Below are positions 1-8,657 of a DNA stretch of 64,000 nt, piece after piece. The DNA lies in contig JAWKSZ010000008.1 of the NCBI GenBank assembly GCA_041402045.1, forward strand, positions 1-64,000, given 5' to 3'. Position 1 is the stretch's first letter, and each line of letters begins with the position of its first letter. The notes beneath the pieces were generated by a model. The model ran no database searches, was not told the DNA's origin, and saw only the letters and a list, made by a program, of their open reading frames with translations. The DNA comes from JAGQRJ01 sp041402045. Lineage in GTDB: Bacteria > Planctomycetota > J058. The position numbers and the translations under genes were made by a program.

Positions 1-597
1 CCGCTGACGCTCCTGATCACCCAGCTCAAGAGCCGCTTCGTGGACCCCATGGCCACGGGCGCGCGCCGGGCGGCGCTCGAGAAGCGCGCGGGGGAGCGGC
101 GTCGACGGCAGGCCCGGGCGATCCGCCAGATCCTGCGGGAGCGGTTCCCCTGCTGCAGGTTCCAGCGGGAGCTGTTCGCGGTGGTCGGCGACCTGAACGA
201 TACCCCGGACTCGAAGTGGGTCACGCCCCTGACCCGTCACGCGGGGCTGTTCGACGCGCTGAGCCTGCTACCTCCCGAGGAGCGCTGGACCTACTGGTGG
301 GAGAAGCGAAACCAGGTCAGCCAGCTCGACTACCTGCTGCTGTCGCCGGAGCTGGCGAGGCGGGTCAAAGCGGCGAGGTGCACGCCGACGATCGAGCGGG
401 GCGGGATCGGGTTTTCGCGGTGGCTGAAGGACGGCTGGGTGGGGCCACGGTTCGCGAAACTCGTTGGCGGGGTCCGCGAGGAGCGACGCTCGATTTCGGT
501 GCAGTTCCAGTTCGATAGGTTCGAGGGCGTGCTCCTCGAGCGTGCTCGCTGGGCCTCAGATCATGCAGCAGTTGGCATACGCTTGCCTTGCTCGTAG
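1..597 (+). CDS. Endonuclease/exonuclease/phosphatase (EEP) family protein, 5' truncated by window edge
   Basis: The reading frame is open from base 1 and the in-window GTG at 40 is probably not the start, because the translation upstream of it (LTLLITQLKSRF) already looks like an internal EEP strand. Two EEP signatures are visible: GDLNDTP, which holds the Asn/Asp of the metal-dependent active site, and the C-terminal SDHAAV, which holds the catalytic His. Between them is the usual LDYLLLSPEL strand. The family hydrolyses phosphodiester or phosphomonoester bonds in nucleic acids, inositides or lipids; the substrate here cannot be told. It lies outside the tRNA-Asn-bounded island that begins about 220 bases downstream, so it probably belongs to the host chromosome. 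Confidence 0.8.
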   Translation, partial: PLTLLITQLKSRFVDPMATGARRAALEKRAGERRRRQARAIRQILRERFPCCRFQRELFAVVGDLNDTPDSKWVTPLTRHAGLFDALSLLPPEERWTYWWEKRNQVSQLDYLLLSPELARRVKAARCTPTIERGGIGFSRWLKDGWVGPRFAKLVGGVREERRSISVQFQFDRFEGVLLERARWASDHAAVGIRLPCS

Positions 598-814
598 CGA
601 CTCCTGTAAGTGACTGTATGCGCGCCTCACGTTGGCAGGTGGCGAGTTGCACCCCAAGAACGGGCCGGCCTTGGTGATCCCAGTAGCCTGAGTGACTGGA
701 GCTGGCTCTCCGTCGCCGTCGCCCCGGCCGGTCGGGCCAGCGAGCCTCGACGCGGCACGTCCGACTCGCGAGCAGGGGGGGGTAGGCGCAACTATGAGCC
801 AAATCGCGCGTTCT
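598..814. other. Intergenic, with remnant hairpin next to attachment repeat
   Basis: No credible gene. Positions 803-820 contain a short GC hairpin (arms GCGCG and CGCGC). Read on the minus strand it is followed by GATTT, so it resembles a weak intrinsic terminator. It directly adjoins the tRNA-Asn 3'-end copy, so it may be the original terminator of that tRNA before the island inserted. Confidence 0.35.
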
Positions 815-839
815 TCGCGCCGTCTCAAGCTCCTCGGGC
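815..839. repeat. Putative attachment site: 25-bp copy of tRNA-Asn 3' end plus flank
   Basis: The 25 bases here are identical to 10625-10649, which cover the last 10 nucleotides of the tRNA-Asn gene and 15 bases beyond it. A partial tRNA copy at a distance from the intact gene is the classic footprint of an element that integrated into a tRNA 3' end. The enclosed 9.8 kb holds only defence-type genes. No integrase was found, so the element may be immobile or may have used a recombinase supplied elsewhere. Confidence 0.7.
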
Positions 840-903
840 GGGGGGAGCAAAGGCAGGACACTAACGCCCGCCGGCTCCTTAATCGCGAACAGCCCGCGGC
901 TGC

Positions 904-1299
904 TTGAACCTGCGGGGAGTGCGATTAGGGCTGCACCTGACCGTCGCACGAGCCCGCGGGAGACAGAGACCCGCGTCAACGACGCTATTCGGTCAGGGAG
1001 CCCGCCAAGCTACGGGCCTGAATCAGCGTGGCTTCGCTCAGCTCCATGGGGTCCACCAGCCAAACGTTGCCAAGAGGGAGTCTGGAGCGGCGGAGCCCTC
1101 TACCGTGGCCAGCAGGCTGCTTGAGCTGATCGAGGCGTTTGGGAGCGAGGCCCTCGCGGCGCTGGAGCGGACCCGCCCCCGCGCGGAAGCGCAGCTCGTC
1201 GTATTCGAATGCCCCGGGCTGACAAGCCGAGCTAGCGGAGTACCGGGCCCACAGGCAACAACCAGTGCGGCGACAGAGAAGGCGAGCTGGGGCTCGTAG
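904..1299 (+). CDS. Possible helix-turn-helix (XRE-like) regulator remnant
   Basis: Residues about 35-80 of this reading frame read like an XRE/Cro helix-turn-helix: LNQRGFAQLHGVHQPNVAKR, followed by ESGAAEPSTV and a leucine-rich helix. The rest, including the first 30 residues, has no recognisable feature and is arginine-rich like random GC-rich frames, so the true start is uncertain and the gene may be decayed. It lies just inside the left island boundary, where element regulators are common. It could also be a chance frame. Confidence 0.35.
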   Translation: MNLRGVRLGLHLTVARARGRQRPASTTLFGQGARQATGLNQRGFAQLHGVHQPNVAKRESGAAEPSTVASRLLELIEAFGSEALAALERTRPRAEAQLVVFECPGLTSRASGVPGPQATTSAATEKASWGS

Positions 1300-1344
1300 A
1301 ATCCGTGTTCCATCCGCGAGGGATGAACCCGAGGGCCGCAGCTA

Positions 1345-1536
1345 CTACTTGGAGACCTGCCCCTTGCTCTGAACTGGCGGCGACGAAGGAGGCGGGGCCT
1401 GCTTCTGGATTTCTGCGGACCGAGCCATCAACACGCTGTGGATATAGTCGCGCGGGGGCAGAACCAGAGGCGTCTGCGTGCCTGCCATTTGGGGGTCCTT
1501 TCTTGGCGTTGTCTCCTGCTTCATATCTTTCCTCAT
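1345..1536 (-). CDS. 63-residue hypothetical protein coupled to the AvcD-like deaminase
   Basis: The start ATG (1534-1536) overlaps the TGA of the deaminase gene (1533-1535) as ATGA, so translation is very likely coupled. The product is small, with a charged N-terminus (MRKDMKQE), a middle PPRDYIHSVLMARSAEIQKQ that could form one amphipathic helix, and a Pro/Ser/Lys-rich tail. There is no membrane segment or known motif. The coupling and island location suggest it belongs to the defence locus, for example as an accessory or control factor, but that is inference only. I do not recognise a family. Confidence 0.55.
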   Translation of the reverse strand: MRKDMKQETTPRKDPQMAGTQTPLVLPPRDYIHSVLMARSAEIQKQAPPPSSPPVQSKGQVSK

Positions 1537-3125
1537 GTGGTGGTTGGGCGGAAGCGTTGATCCGCAGCGCGAGCGAGCCGTTCTAGCCGAAGCTGAAGCA
1601 GCTCACCTTCCTGGGCGCCAACGGGCATCAACACCTGGCGCTCCCGGTCCTTGTCAATGAAACTACCCTTCTCCTTGCGCTCTGGCATCGTGAAGAAGTC
1701 CTCGTAGCGATGAGGAGCCACACCACCGAACAGCTCAACGAGAACCTTTTCCCGCTTCGCCTCCTCGGGAGAGCTGGCGAAGGCGTCCGAGTGAAGCCGC
1801 AGGGCTAGGCTCTTCTCATACGGCTCTAGGTACACAACCCGAGAAATGCCTGAGCCGATGATGTGCTTCGCGCAGGAGTGGCAAGGATATGTTGTGGCGT
1901 AGAGAGTTGCGCCAACGAGGCCGCGTGTCGCAGCTCGGGCCACCGATAAAATGGCTTCCATCTCACCGTGGACGGCCCGCGAGAACTCGATCAGGCTCTT
2001 CACACGAGTCTTTTCGAGCACGGCGACCGCCTGATGGAGCCGCTCCGCGGGGAGAAGCTGAGCAGTAATGAGCGCGTCGGCCAGCTCTGCGACCAGCTTC
2101 TGCTTCTCCTCGTCGTTGTAGCACTTGCCACCCCGAGACCAACAACGTTGGTCCTCGTCGTCTCCCGAGTACAGCCCACCGCCGAACTGAGGAACGTCGT
2201 TATGCCCAGTGCCCAGAATCTCGTGGTCACTGGAGAACAGGGCGGCGCCGACTTGGCGCGAGAGGCATGCGGAGCGCAGGGCTGCCTTGAACGCGACGTG
2301 CATCCCGAACTCGTCATGCCTTGGGCTGACGACCTGGACTCCGAACACTAGGCGCAAGAGTCGGTCTGCTTCGTCTGAGATTTGGTGTCTGGTGCCGTAG
2401 TCGTTTGCGAACAGGTAGTCCGAGGAGACCACGGTTTCGATGGCGTGTTGTCCGTGCTTGACGCCAGCCTCGTCTGCGTCCCGCGGGTTGAGTTGGTTGA
2501 ACTCGTCCTCGGTGTACTTCTTCTGCTGAACCAGACGTTCACGGCGGCGGAGGTCGGTAGCCACTACCCCGACAAGGTAGAAGGCGTCTCCGAACACCTT
2601 GCGGAGGAGCGTGGCTTCCTCTGGGTGTTTCAGGCTGTCGATGATGTATGCCTGTCGCTTACCTTCCGCGATGACGTTCTTCTTCCTCAAGTCAGGCGCG
2701 ATCACCTCGGAGATGCACAGCCCAGCGAGGATCTCCTTCCCGTAGGAGTCTCGGAGTTGGTTCCCCCTGTCCTGAAGCGCGAGAGTGCGGGCGACGGCCG
2801 AGGGCTGGGCGGCCTCGAACTCCGCCTGCACCTGTTTCAGGGCGGCGTGCCCGTTCCCTTGCTCTTTGTTCGTCGCCACCAGGATCAGGGTGGAGACATC
2901 TACGAACTCGACCTCGTAGTCGAAGGTTCTCAGCTGCTGGCCGATCTTCTCGCCCACGAACGATGCACCACTCCCGAGTCGCCCAGCGAGGGCGAAAACG
3001 AGCAAGGGAACAGGACGTTCTTGGAACAAGGACACGGGGACCCCACGCGGAACTGGAAAGGAGATACCCGATGCCCCCGACATAGCTGACTTCGACCTTA
3101 AGGCTTCTGGCGCCGGAAGTCTCAT
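1533..3125 (-). CDS. avcD: Anti-phage dCTP deaminase (AvcD-like)
   Basis: The 530-residue length and two-part layout match AvcD-type anti-phage deaminases, which deplete dCTP/dCMP during phage infection. An N-terminal P-loop-like NTPase segment shows GRLGSGAS at about residues 48-55. The C-terminal zinc-dependent deaminase has HGE at 386-388 (His ligand and catalytic Glu) and PCHSC at 414-418 (two Cys ligands). A further cysteine segment, RCWSRGGKC, precedes it. The ATG at 3125 has no clear ribosome site; an in-frame ATG at 3083 is preceded by AAGG 12 bases upstream and may be the true start. It lies about 420 bases downstream of the restriction operon on the same strand and is coupled to a 63-residue partner. 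In Vibrio the enzyme is controlled by an adjacent small RNA, AvcI; see the palindrome at 3170. Confidence 0.85.
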   Translation of the reverse strand: MRLPAPEALRSKSAMSGASGISFPVPRGVPVSLFQERPVPLLVFALAGRLGSGASFVGEKIGQQLRTFDYEVEFVDVSTLILVATNKEQGNGHAALKQVQAEFEAAQPSAVARTLALQDRGNQLRDSYGKEILAGLCISEVIAPDLRKKNVIAEGKRQAYIIDSLKHPEEATLLRKVFGDAFYLVGVVATDLRRRERLVQQKKYTEDEFNQLNPRDADEAGVKHGQHAIETVVSSDYLFANDYGTRHQISDEADRLLRLVFGVQVVSPRHDEFGMHVAFKAALRSACLSRQVGAALFSSDHEILGTGHNDVPQFGGGLYSGDDEDQRCWSRGGKCYNDEEKQKLVAELADALITAQLLPAERLHQAVAVLEKTRVKSLIEFSRAVHGEMEAILSVARAATRGLVGATLYATTYPCHSCAKHIIGSGISRVVYLEPYEKSLALRLHSDAFASSPEEAKREKVLVELFGGVAPHRYEDFFTMPERKEKGSFIDKDRERQVLMPVGAQEGELLQLRLERLARAADQRFRPTTT

Positions 3126-3169
3126 TGGGGAAAGGTCTTGCGTTCGTCTCGTAGAGGGTTGTCGGTTCC

Positions 3170-3199
3170 GCCGGCTACGCTCGATCGAGCGTAGCCGGC
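3170..3199. promoter_or_regulatory. 30-bp perfect palindrome upstream of the deaminase gene
   Basis: Two exactly complementary 15-base arms (GCCGGCTACGCTCGA and its reverse complement) meet with no spacer. The centre is about 60 bases upstream of the annotated deaminase start. There is no T tract on either side, so a standard intrinsic terminator is unlikely. It could be an operator for a dimeric regulator or part of a structured leader or antitoxin RNA. Confidence 0.6.
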
Positions 3200-3280
3200 A
3201 CTGGGTTCCCCTTGAGTGTGCCGTTTACGTGCGGCCAGGAGTTCGGTAAATGGTCGGTGGTGTTCGGTAGGGTTTGCGGC

Positions 3281-3601
3281 ATGCCCGTTCAACCTCCAAC
3301 CCGCCGCCTGCCCACTCTGGCCCTGCTGATGCATGAGGCAACCGCCTATGCCTGGGCGCCGGGTGCCAGCCTCGCCTGGGGTGAGGTGTCCCTCCTTCGC
3401 CTGACCCCAGCCGACGCGATCCCCGAGTGGGACGTGTTCGTCCGGGATCGCTGGTGGAGTCCGTCACACTGGCCGGGAGTGCAGGGCAGGCGCAGGCGGT
3501 TCTGGAGCGGGTCCTGGCCCCCCACGTCGCCCTACCCTCCGCGCCCTCAGACAGTCAGCTCCGCTCCGTGCCGGCGCAGCCACTCGCGGCGGGCTTCGTA
3601 G
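3281..3601 (+). other. Doubtful plus-strand frame in the deaminase/peptidase gap
   Basis: An ATG at 3281 opens a frame beginning MPVQPPTRRLPTLALLMHEA. If one base is lost near 3450 it could continue as LVESVTLAGSAGQAQAVLER in the neighbouring frame. It overlaps the end of the metallopeptidase gene on the other strand and has no ribosome site or recognisable domain. It may be a small gene or noise. Nothing else is visible between 3200 and 3546. Confidence 0.2.
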
Positions 3602-4283
3602 TCGGGGAGGAGCGAGGCGACCAGGCGCCGAAGGCGGGGCTGTGGTCGCGGTGGACGAGGTGGGCCAGCTCGTGGACAACCACGTAGTCGATGGCCGAGG
3701 CCCGAGCCATGATGATCCGCCAGTTGAAGCCGAGCACCCCGTCCTTGGTGCAGGAGCCCCAGCGGCGCTCCTGGTCCTTCACGAGGACCCCGGCGTGGCA
3801 GAGGCCGGATTCGCGGGCGAAGTGGCGCACGCGGGCTCCCAAGCGCTCCTGGGCCCGCTCCCTGTACCACTCCACGAACAAGGGGCGGAGGACGCGGGGT
3901 AGCTCGAGGTTGGGCGTGCCGTTGGGCACCTGGGCCAGCCACCGGCCCTTGTGGAACGCCAGGCTGGAGCCGGTGGAGGGCGCCGTGCGGCGCACCTGAA
4001 GGCGGTAGCGGCGGCCGACGTAGAGAAACCGCTCGCCCGAGACGAACTCGTGCTCGGGCGCCGGGGCTTGGTCCTGGACGAGGCCCAGCTTCTCGATGAT
4101 CCAGGGGGCCTTCTGGCGGACCAGGGCGGGCAGGCGGGCACGGTCGAAGTCCTCGGGGACGACCACCTCCACGCCGTCCACGACGCTGACTCGGAAGGCC
4201 ACCGTGCGACGGCGCGGTGAGCTGTGAACCACGTAGTCGAGCCGGGTGGTGCCGAAGTCGATGTGCTGGGCCTGCGCGATCAC
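3547..4283 (-). CDS. YgjP/WLM-type zinc metallopeptidase (COG1451), frameshift near the 3' end
   Basis: The product has the zinc-binding HELAH at about residues 204-208 and a third ligand in HRDHSPAF (His 214). This is the arrangement of YgjP-like DUF45 metallopeptidases, which commonly accompany type I restriction genes. After HSPAF the starting frame becomes nonsense and stops at 3555, whereas the neighbouring frame continues with LVASLLPDYEARREWLRRHG and stops at 3547. That is the expected family C-terminus, so one indel near 3630 is likely. The GTG start (4281-4283) overlaps the TGA of hsdR as GTGA, placing it in the restriction operon. Its cellular substrate is unknown. Confidence 0.8.
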
Positions 4284-7279
4284 GCGCGGGTCCTGAGTTT
4301 GTATTTCGCCAGGTCGATGAGGCGGTTCACCAGGCCGGCCAGCTCGCCCTCCTCGTAGCCGAACGCGCGGAGGAGGCGCTTGGTGCTGCGCTTCATGTCC
4401 TTCTGAACGGACGCCTTGTTCTCCCAGTCAATGACGGCCAGCTCCTCCAGGGTCTCGACCAGATCGCGGGCGAGCTGGCGATGACGCTTGGAGAGGTCGT
4501 GGGTCGGCGTCGTGCCCGTGAGGAGCCCGTAGAAGGCCAGCTCCTGCTCGGTCATTTCGTGGGCCTGCGCCAGCTCGGCCCGTCCGCGCAGCTCGTCCTG
4601 GAGGGCGCGGAGTCTGTCGAAGGCCTCCTTGTCGTTGAGGCGGCTCTCCTTGCGGGCCTCGATGATTTCCTCGAGGCGAGACCGCAGGGAATCGAAGAAG
4701 GTCGGGTCCTCGTCGACGTTGACGCGAATCTCGTGGCGGATCGCGTGCTCCATTTCGCTCGCCTTCGCGCGGGGCGAGGCCAGCTTCTGCACGTGGGCGT
4801 CGAACTCGCCCGAGAGGATGCTGATCGGCTCGACCAGCAGCTCGATCTTGAGGGTGCGCACGTGCTCCGCGATGAGCTGGCGCACCTTCTCGCCGCAGCC
4901 CTCCAGGTTGAGCTGGGTGTCGCGGAAGCGCGTGCGGGCGGCGGCAACCACGGTCCCCAGGAAGTGGAGGTCAGCCCGGTAGGGGTTAGCGACCGGGTCT
5001 GGGAGTACGCGGTCCATGGAGCGTGAGAAATACTTGAAGGCAGCCAGGAACTCCGCCCGCTTGTCCTCGGGCTCGAGGACTTCCATGCACCGTTCGAACA
5101 CGTCGGCGGCCTGCTTCTCCGTCTGGAAGCGGCCGTGGTGGTGCTCGATCCCCGCGAAGTAGCTCAAGGCCTTGGCGTGATGCGCCTGGAGCTGAGGCAG
5201 CTCGTCCTTGGTGGGGGTGAGAGCGCCCTGGACCTCGGCCTTGTTGAAGATCGCCAGGGCCTGCTCCAGGAAGGAAGACACGCCCCAGTAATCCACGATC
5301 AGGCCGTAGCTCTTGTCCGCGCCGCAGCGGCGGTTCACCCGGGCAATGGCCTGGAGGAGGTTGTGCTCCTTGAGCCCCTTGTCGAGGTACATGACCTGCT
5401 CAATGGGCGCGTCGAAGCCGGTGAGTAGCATGTCGCAGACCACGAGGATCCTGAGCGGGTCGTCCTTCTGCTTGAATCGCTCGATCAGGGCTGCCTGCTC
5501 CTCCTTCGACCGCTTGCAGGCTTTCAGGCGCGGGTCCGTGTCGTTGTGATCGACCGAGACCACGACGGCGCACTCGGGCCCCTTGAGCGCGTCGATGCGC
5601 TCCTTGTAGAGCACGGCCGTCTCGCGGTTCACGGCCACCACCTGGGCCTTGAAGCCGCCAGGGGCGATGTGCTGCTCGTAGTGCTTGAGCAGGTCGAAGG
5701 CGATCTTCTTGACCCGGTCGGGGGCCCCGGCGATCGCCTCCTCCTTCACGTATCGCTTCTTGATTTCGTTCCGCTCCTCGGGGCTCTTGTCACTGAAGAA
5801 GCGGTCGAACAGGGTGTCGAGGTCGTCGCCTCCCTCAATCTGTAGCTCAGGCAGCCGCCCCTCGTAGAAGATCGGGACGGTGGCCCCGTCGTCCACGGCC
5901 TGCTGGATCGTGTAGGTGTCCACGTAGGGGCCGAAGGTCTTGTGGGTCTGCCGGTCGGTCTTGTCGATAGGCGTGCCCGTGAACCCGAGGAAAATGGCGT
6001 TCGGGAGCGCGGTCCGCATGTTGGCGGCCAGGCCCCGGTACTGGCTCCGGTGCGCCTCGTCCACGAGCGCGAACACGTTGGTGGCGGTGCTCAAGACCGG
6101 GATTGCCTCGACGGGGTCCTCGGCCGCCTTGTCCTCCTGGAACTTGTGGACGGTTGTGGTGACGGTGAGCCCGCCCGGCCCGGAGAGCTGCTTGCGGAGG
6201 TCGCGCACGCTGTCCGAGCGATGCACGCGGAAGCCGCAGTTCTTGAACACGCCGTGGATCTGGCGGTCGAGGTCGGTGCGGTCGGTGACCAGCACGATGG
6301 TCGGGTTCTCGTGCAGGGGGTCGCGGCGCAGCTTGAGCGCCAGCCAGACCATCGTGAGGCTCTTGCCGCTTCCCTGGGTGTGCCAGACCACGCCGCTCTT
6401 GTCCTTGGGCGTCTCGCCCGAACGGATGCGCTCCAGGGTCTTGGAGACGGCGTTGTACTGCTGGTAGCGGGGCAGCTTCTTGATCGTGGCGTTGCCCTCG
6501 CGCTCGTAGACGACGAAATCGCGCAGCAGGTCGAGGAAGCGGGCCTTCTGGAACAGCGAGGCCAGGAGCCGGTCCTGGGGGGTCGGCGCCCGGTCCACGA
6601 GCTGGCGGAGGTCGTCCTTCTTGAGCGGCCAGGGGTCCTTCCAGGCGAAGAAGAACTCGTCGGGTGACTGGATCGCGCCGTACCAGGCACCGGCCGAGCC
6701 GGCCGCCGCCACGCACACGTAGTTGAACCAGAACAGGCGGGGAATCTCCTCCTGGTAGACGTGGAGCTGCTTGATCGCCTCCGCGCGGGGATGCGTCAGT
6801 TTGGGGGACTTGCACTCGATCACGGCCAGGGGGAGGCCGTTGACGAACAGCACCACGTCGGGGCGCTTCTCCTCGGCTCCCTTGACCACGAACTGGTTCA
6901 CGACCAGGAACTCGTTGTTCTCTGGGTTGTCGAAGTCGATGAGGCGGACGGTCTGCTTCTTGGTGGCGCCCACCTCCTGATCGACCGAGAAGCAGCGGGT
7001 CAGGTCGTGGTGGACCTTCTCGTTGGCCTCCATGAGGCTCGTGGTCTCGATCTGGGTGATCCGCTGGACGGCGCGGTTGAGGTTGGCCTCGTTGATCCAC
7101 GGGTTGAGGCGCTTGATCGCGGCGCGCAGCCGCCCCTTGAGTACGACCTGACGGAAGGTGTCGCGCTCAGCGCAGGGGGCGGTCAGCTCAGCGCCCGGGA
7201 CGTAGGTGTAGCCGAGGGCCCTCAGCAGTTCCAGGGCGGGCTGTTCGGCCAGCGAGTCCTCGTCCGGGCGAACGCTCAC
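4280..7279 (-). CDS. hsdR: Type I restriction enzyme, restriction/translocase subunit HsdR
   Basis: HsdR cleaves unmodified DNA after ATP-driven translocation within the HsdR2M2S1 complex. Counting from the GTG at 7279 the protein is 999 residues. It contains the PD-ExK nuclease core (DVVLFVNGLPLAVIECKS, about 142-158), Walker A GSGKS (303-307), DEAH (407-410) and the FTGTPI helicase motif, then a long helical C-terminus for MTase contact. I chose GTG 7279 because an AGAAGG-type ribosome site lies just upstream and because an alternative frame of hsdS ends with TGA overlapping this GTG. The frame stays open upstream for 168 more codons, but those encode the C-terminus of HsdS. Confidence 0.92.
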   Translation of the reverse strand: MSVRPDEDSLAEQPALELLRALGYTYVPGAELTAPCAERDTFRQVVLKGRLRAAIKRLNPWINEANLNRAVQRITQIETTSLMEANEKVHHDLTRCFSVDQEVGATKKQTVRLIDFDNPENNEFLVVNQFVVKGAEEKRPDVVLFVNGLPLAVIECKSPKLTHPRAEAIKQLHVYQEEIPRLFWFNYVCVAAAGSAGAWYGAIQSPDEFFFAWKDPWPLKKDDLRQLVDRAPTPQDRLLASLFQKARFLDLLRDFVVYEREGNATIKKLPRYQQYNAVSKTLERIRSGETPKDKSGVVWHTQGSGKSLTMVWLALKLRRDPLHENPTIVLVTDRTDLDRQIHGVFKNCGFRVHRSDSVRDLRKQLSGPGGLTVTTTVHKFQEDKAAEDPVEAIPVLSTATNVFALVDEAHRSQYRGLAANMRTALPNAIFLGFTGTPIDKTDRQTHKTFGPYVDTYTIQQAVDDGATVPIFYEGRLPELQIEGGDDLDTLFDRFFSDKSPEERNEIKKRYVKEEAIAGAPDRVKKIAFDLLKHYEQHIAPGGFKAQVVAVNRETAVLYKERIDALKGPECAVVVSVDHNDTDPRLKACKRSKEEQAALIERFKQKDDPLRILVVCDMLLTGFDAPIEQVMYLDKGLKEHNLLQAIARVNRRCGADKSYGLIVDYWGVSSFLEQALAIFNKAEVQGALTPTKDELPQLQAHHAKALSYFAGIEHHHGRFQTEKQAADVFERCMEVLEPEDKRAEFLAAFKYFSRSMDRVLPDPVANPYRADLHFLGTVVAAARTRFRDTQLNLEGCGEKVRQLIAEHVRTLKIELLVEPISILSGEFDAHVQKLASPRAKASEMEHAIRHEIRVNVDEDPTFFDSLRSRLEEIIEARKESRLNDKEAFDRLRALQDELRGRAELAQAHEMTEQELAFYGLLTGTTPTHDLSKRHRQLARDLVETLEELAVIDWENKASVQKDMKRSTKRLLRAFGYEEGELAGLVNRLIDLAKYKLRTRA

Positions 7280-8657
7280 GCCTTGGCCTTCTTCTTCCGC
7301 CCGCGCAGCCTCTGGGGGTGGAGTGGGCTTCTGCCTGGCCGCTGCGTCAGCAGCCTCAGCCTCGGCGGCGGCAATCTCCTCGGCGGAGAGGGGCACGCGG
7401 CGGTGGCCGGTCAGCAGGTCTTGCATGAGGCCGCGCTTTACGACCAGCAGTTGTTGTAGGTGCCTCGCAGCTACCTCCTCTTGAGTGTCCACCGCGCCGA
7501 GGATGGCTTCGATCTGTTTCTGCTCGTTCTCTGGAGGCACCGCGACGGGGCAGGCGCCAAACACTCGGGGAGTTGAGCGTGTTGAGCCCGCTAGAGGTCT
7601 TGCAATGAAGCCCGAAGTAGCTCCGACTCCGGCGTAGCGTTGAGGTAGGCGCAAAGGAATCGACTGCGGACTGCGCGAGGTCGCGCACGGAGGAGGTGGT
7701 TCTGATGGAAACAGTTCGGTAGCTCTCCACCCCAAAGCGCGCAGCGACCCAACTCGGCGGGATTGGCGTGCCCCTCGACGCATAGTACGTCTCCAGGCTC
7801 CAGGCGGTACTTCTCCGCATCTCCAGGGAGCAGCCCGATTGTCCTTGACCTCTGCGAGGTCGAGCCGGCCTCAGTGAACGTTGGCGACCCTTAGATACGG
7901 AACACGCTGGTCCCCTGTTCTGCGCTTTGCGTTGACCGTGAGGCCGTAGGCCACCTCAGCCACGTCTGCCAGTTTGGCTACCTTCCAAGAGTCTGGAATC
8001 CGTCCAATCGCCGTGTCTTGGAAACGCGAGTGCTCGACTCCCCGCGTGAGCAGTGCCTCCATGAGCCCCTGCTTCACGCGCTGGGTCTGATGGATCACGG
8101 CCTGGGTGGCCTCGATCACGTTGTCTACGGAGGAGAGGACGGCCGCGATCTTCTTCTGCTCGGGGTAGGGGGCCGCATGCGGCCGGGACGGTGGCGAAAT
8201 GCTGAAAGTAGAGGCGGTAGCGGTCCTTCGCGAACCCCTGGGAGTGATCGAGGAAACGTCTAATCGTTGGAGGATGCTTGAAGTAGTGGGCCCAGAACTC
8301 GGGATGCTCGTGCTGGCCTGGTCGGACGACCGTGTAGGCCGGGCTGACGTACCCCTCCTCGGAGACGAGTCCACTCGCCCCCTGCCACATCCGCATCGTG
8401 TTGTACGCGATGTCCCTAGGCAGAACGCGCCGGTAGGTGTTCCGCTCGACCTCACGGTCGAAGCGGCGGTCGAGCGATTCACGGCGGACCACCCCGCTGT
8501 GCATGGTCACGGCCAAAACGGGGAGATCGTCGCTGTGGCCCGTGTCCGTGACGTGCTCGAACACCTCGCCAAGGCGGATAGCCCGCCAACCGTCTGGCAG
8601 TTCGCGGGGTGCAAAACGCCGCTGCGCTGCGGTGACGTCTCTAAGCTCACGACTCAT
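7276..8657 (-). pseudogene. hsdS: Type I restriction specificity subunit HsdS, broken across three frames
   Basis: HsdS recognises the target sequence for methylation and cleavage. The first target-recognition half begins at ATG 8657 (MSRELRD, good GGAG site, overlapping the hsdM stop) and runs to LYFQHFATVP. The central conserved region EQKKIAAVLSSVDNVIEA and the start of the second half (VPYLRVANVH) are in another frame. The second recognition domain (GLLPGDAEKYRLEPGDVLCV, then EGHANPAELGRCALWGGELP) is in a third. The C-terminal repeat (QKQIEAILGAVDTQEEVAAR, then VKRGLMQDLLTG) is in the hsdR frame. At least four indels are needed. The pieces are collinear and all HsdS-like, so either assembly indels or recent decay explains this. 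A lysine-rich ending RGRKKKAKA with TGA at 7276 would give a GTGA overlap with hsdR. Confidence 0.8.

Noticed and set aside
365..979. 204-codon minus-strand frame across the island's left edge
   Set aside because: It is antisense to the EEP gene for much of its length and has no protein-like features.
7280..7783. HsdR reading frame extended upstream, suggesting an HsdS-HsdR fusion
   Set aside because: The extension encodes the HsdS C-terminal helix and a recognition-domain frame that is nonsense further upstream; a GTG with ribosome site and GTGA overlap marks the true hsdR start.
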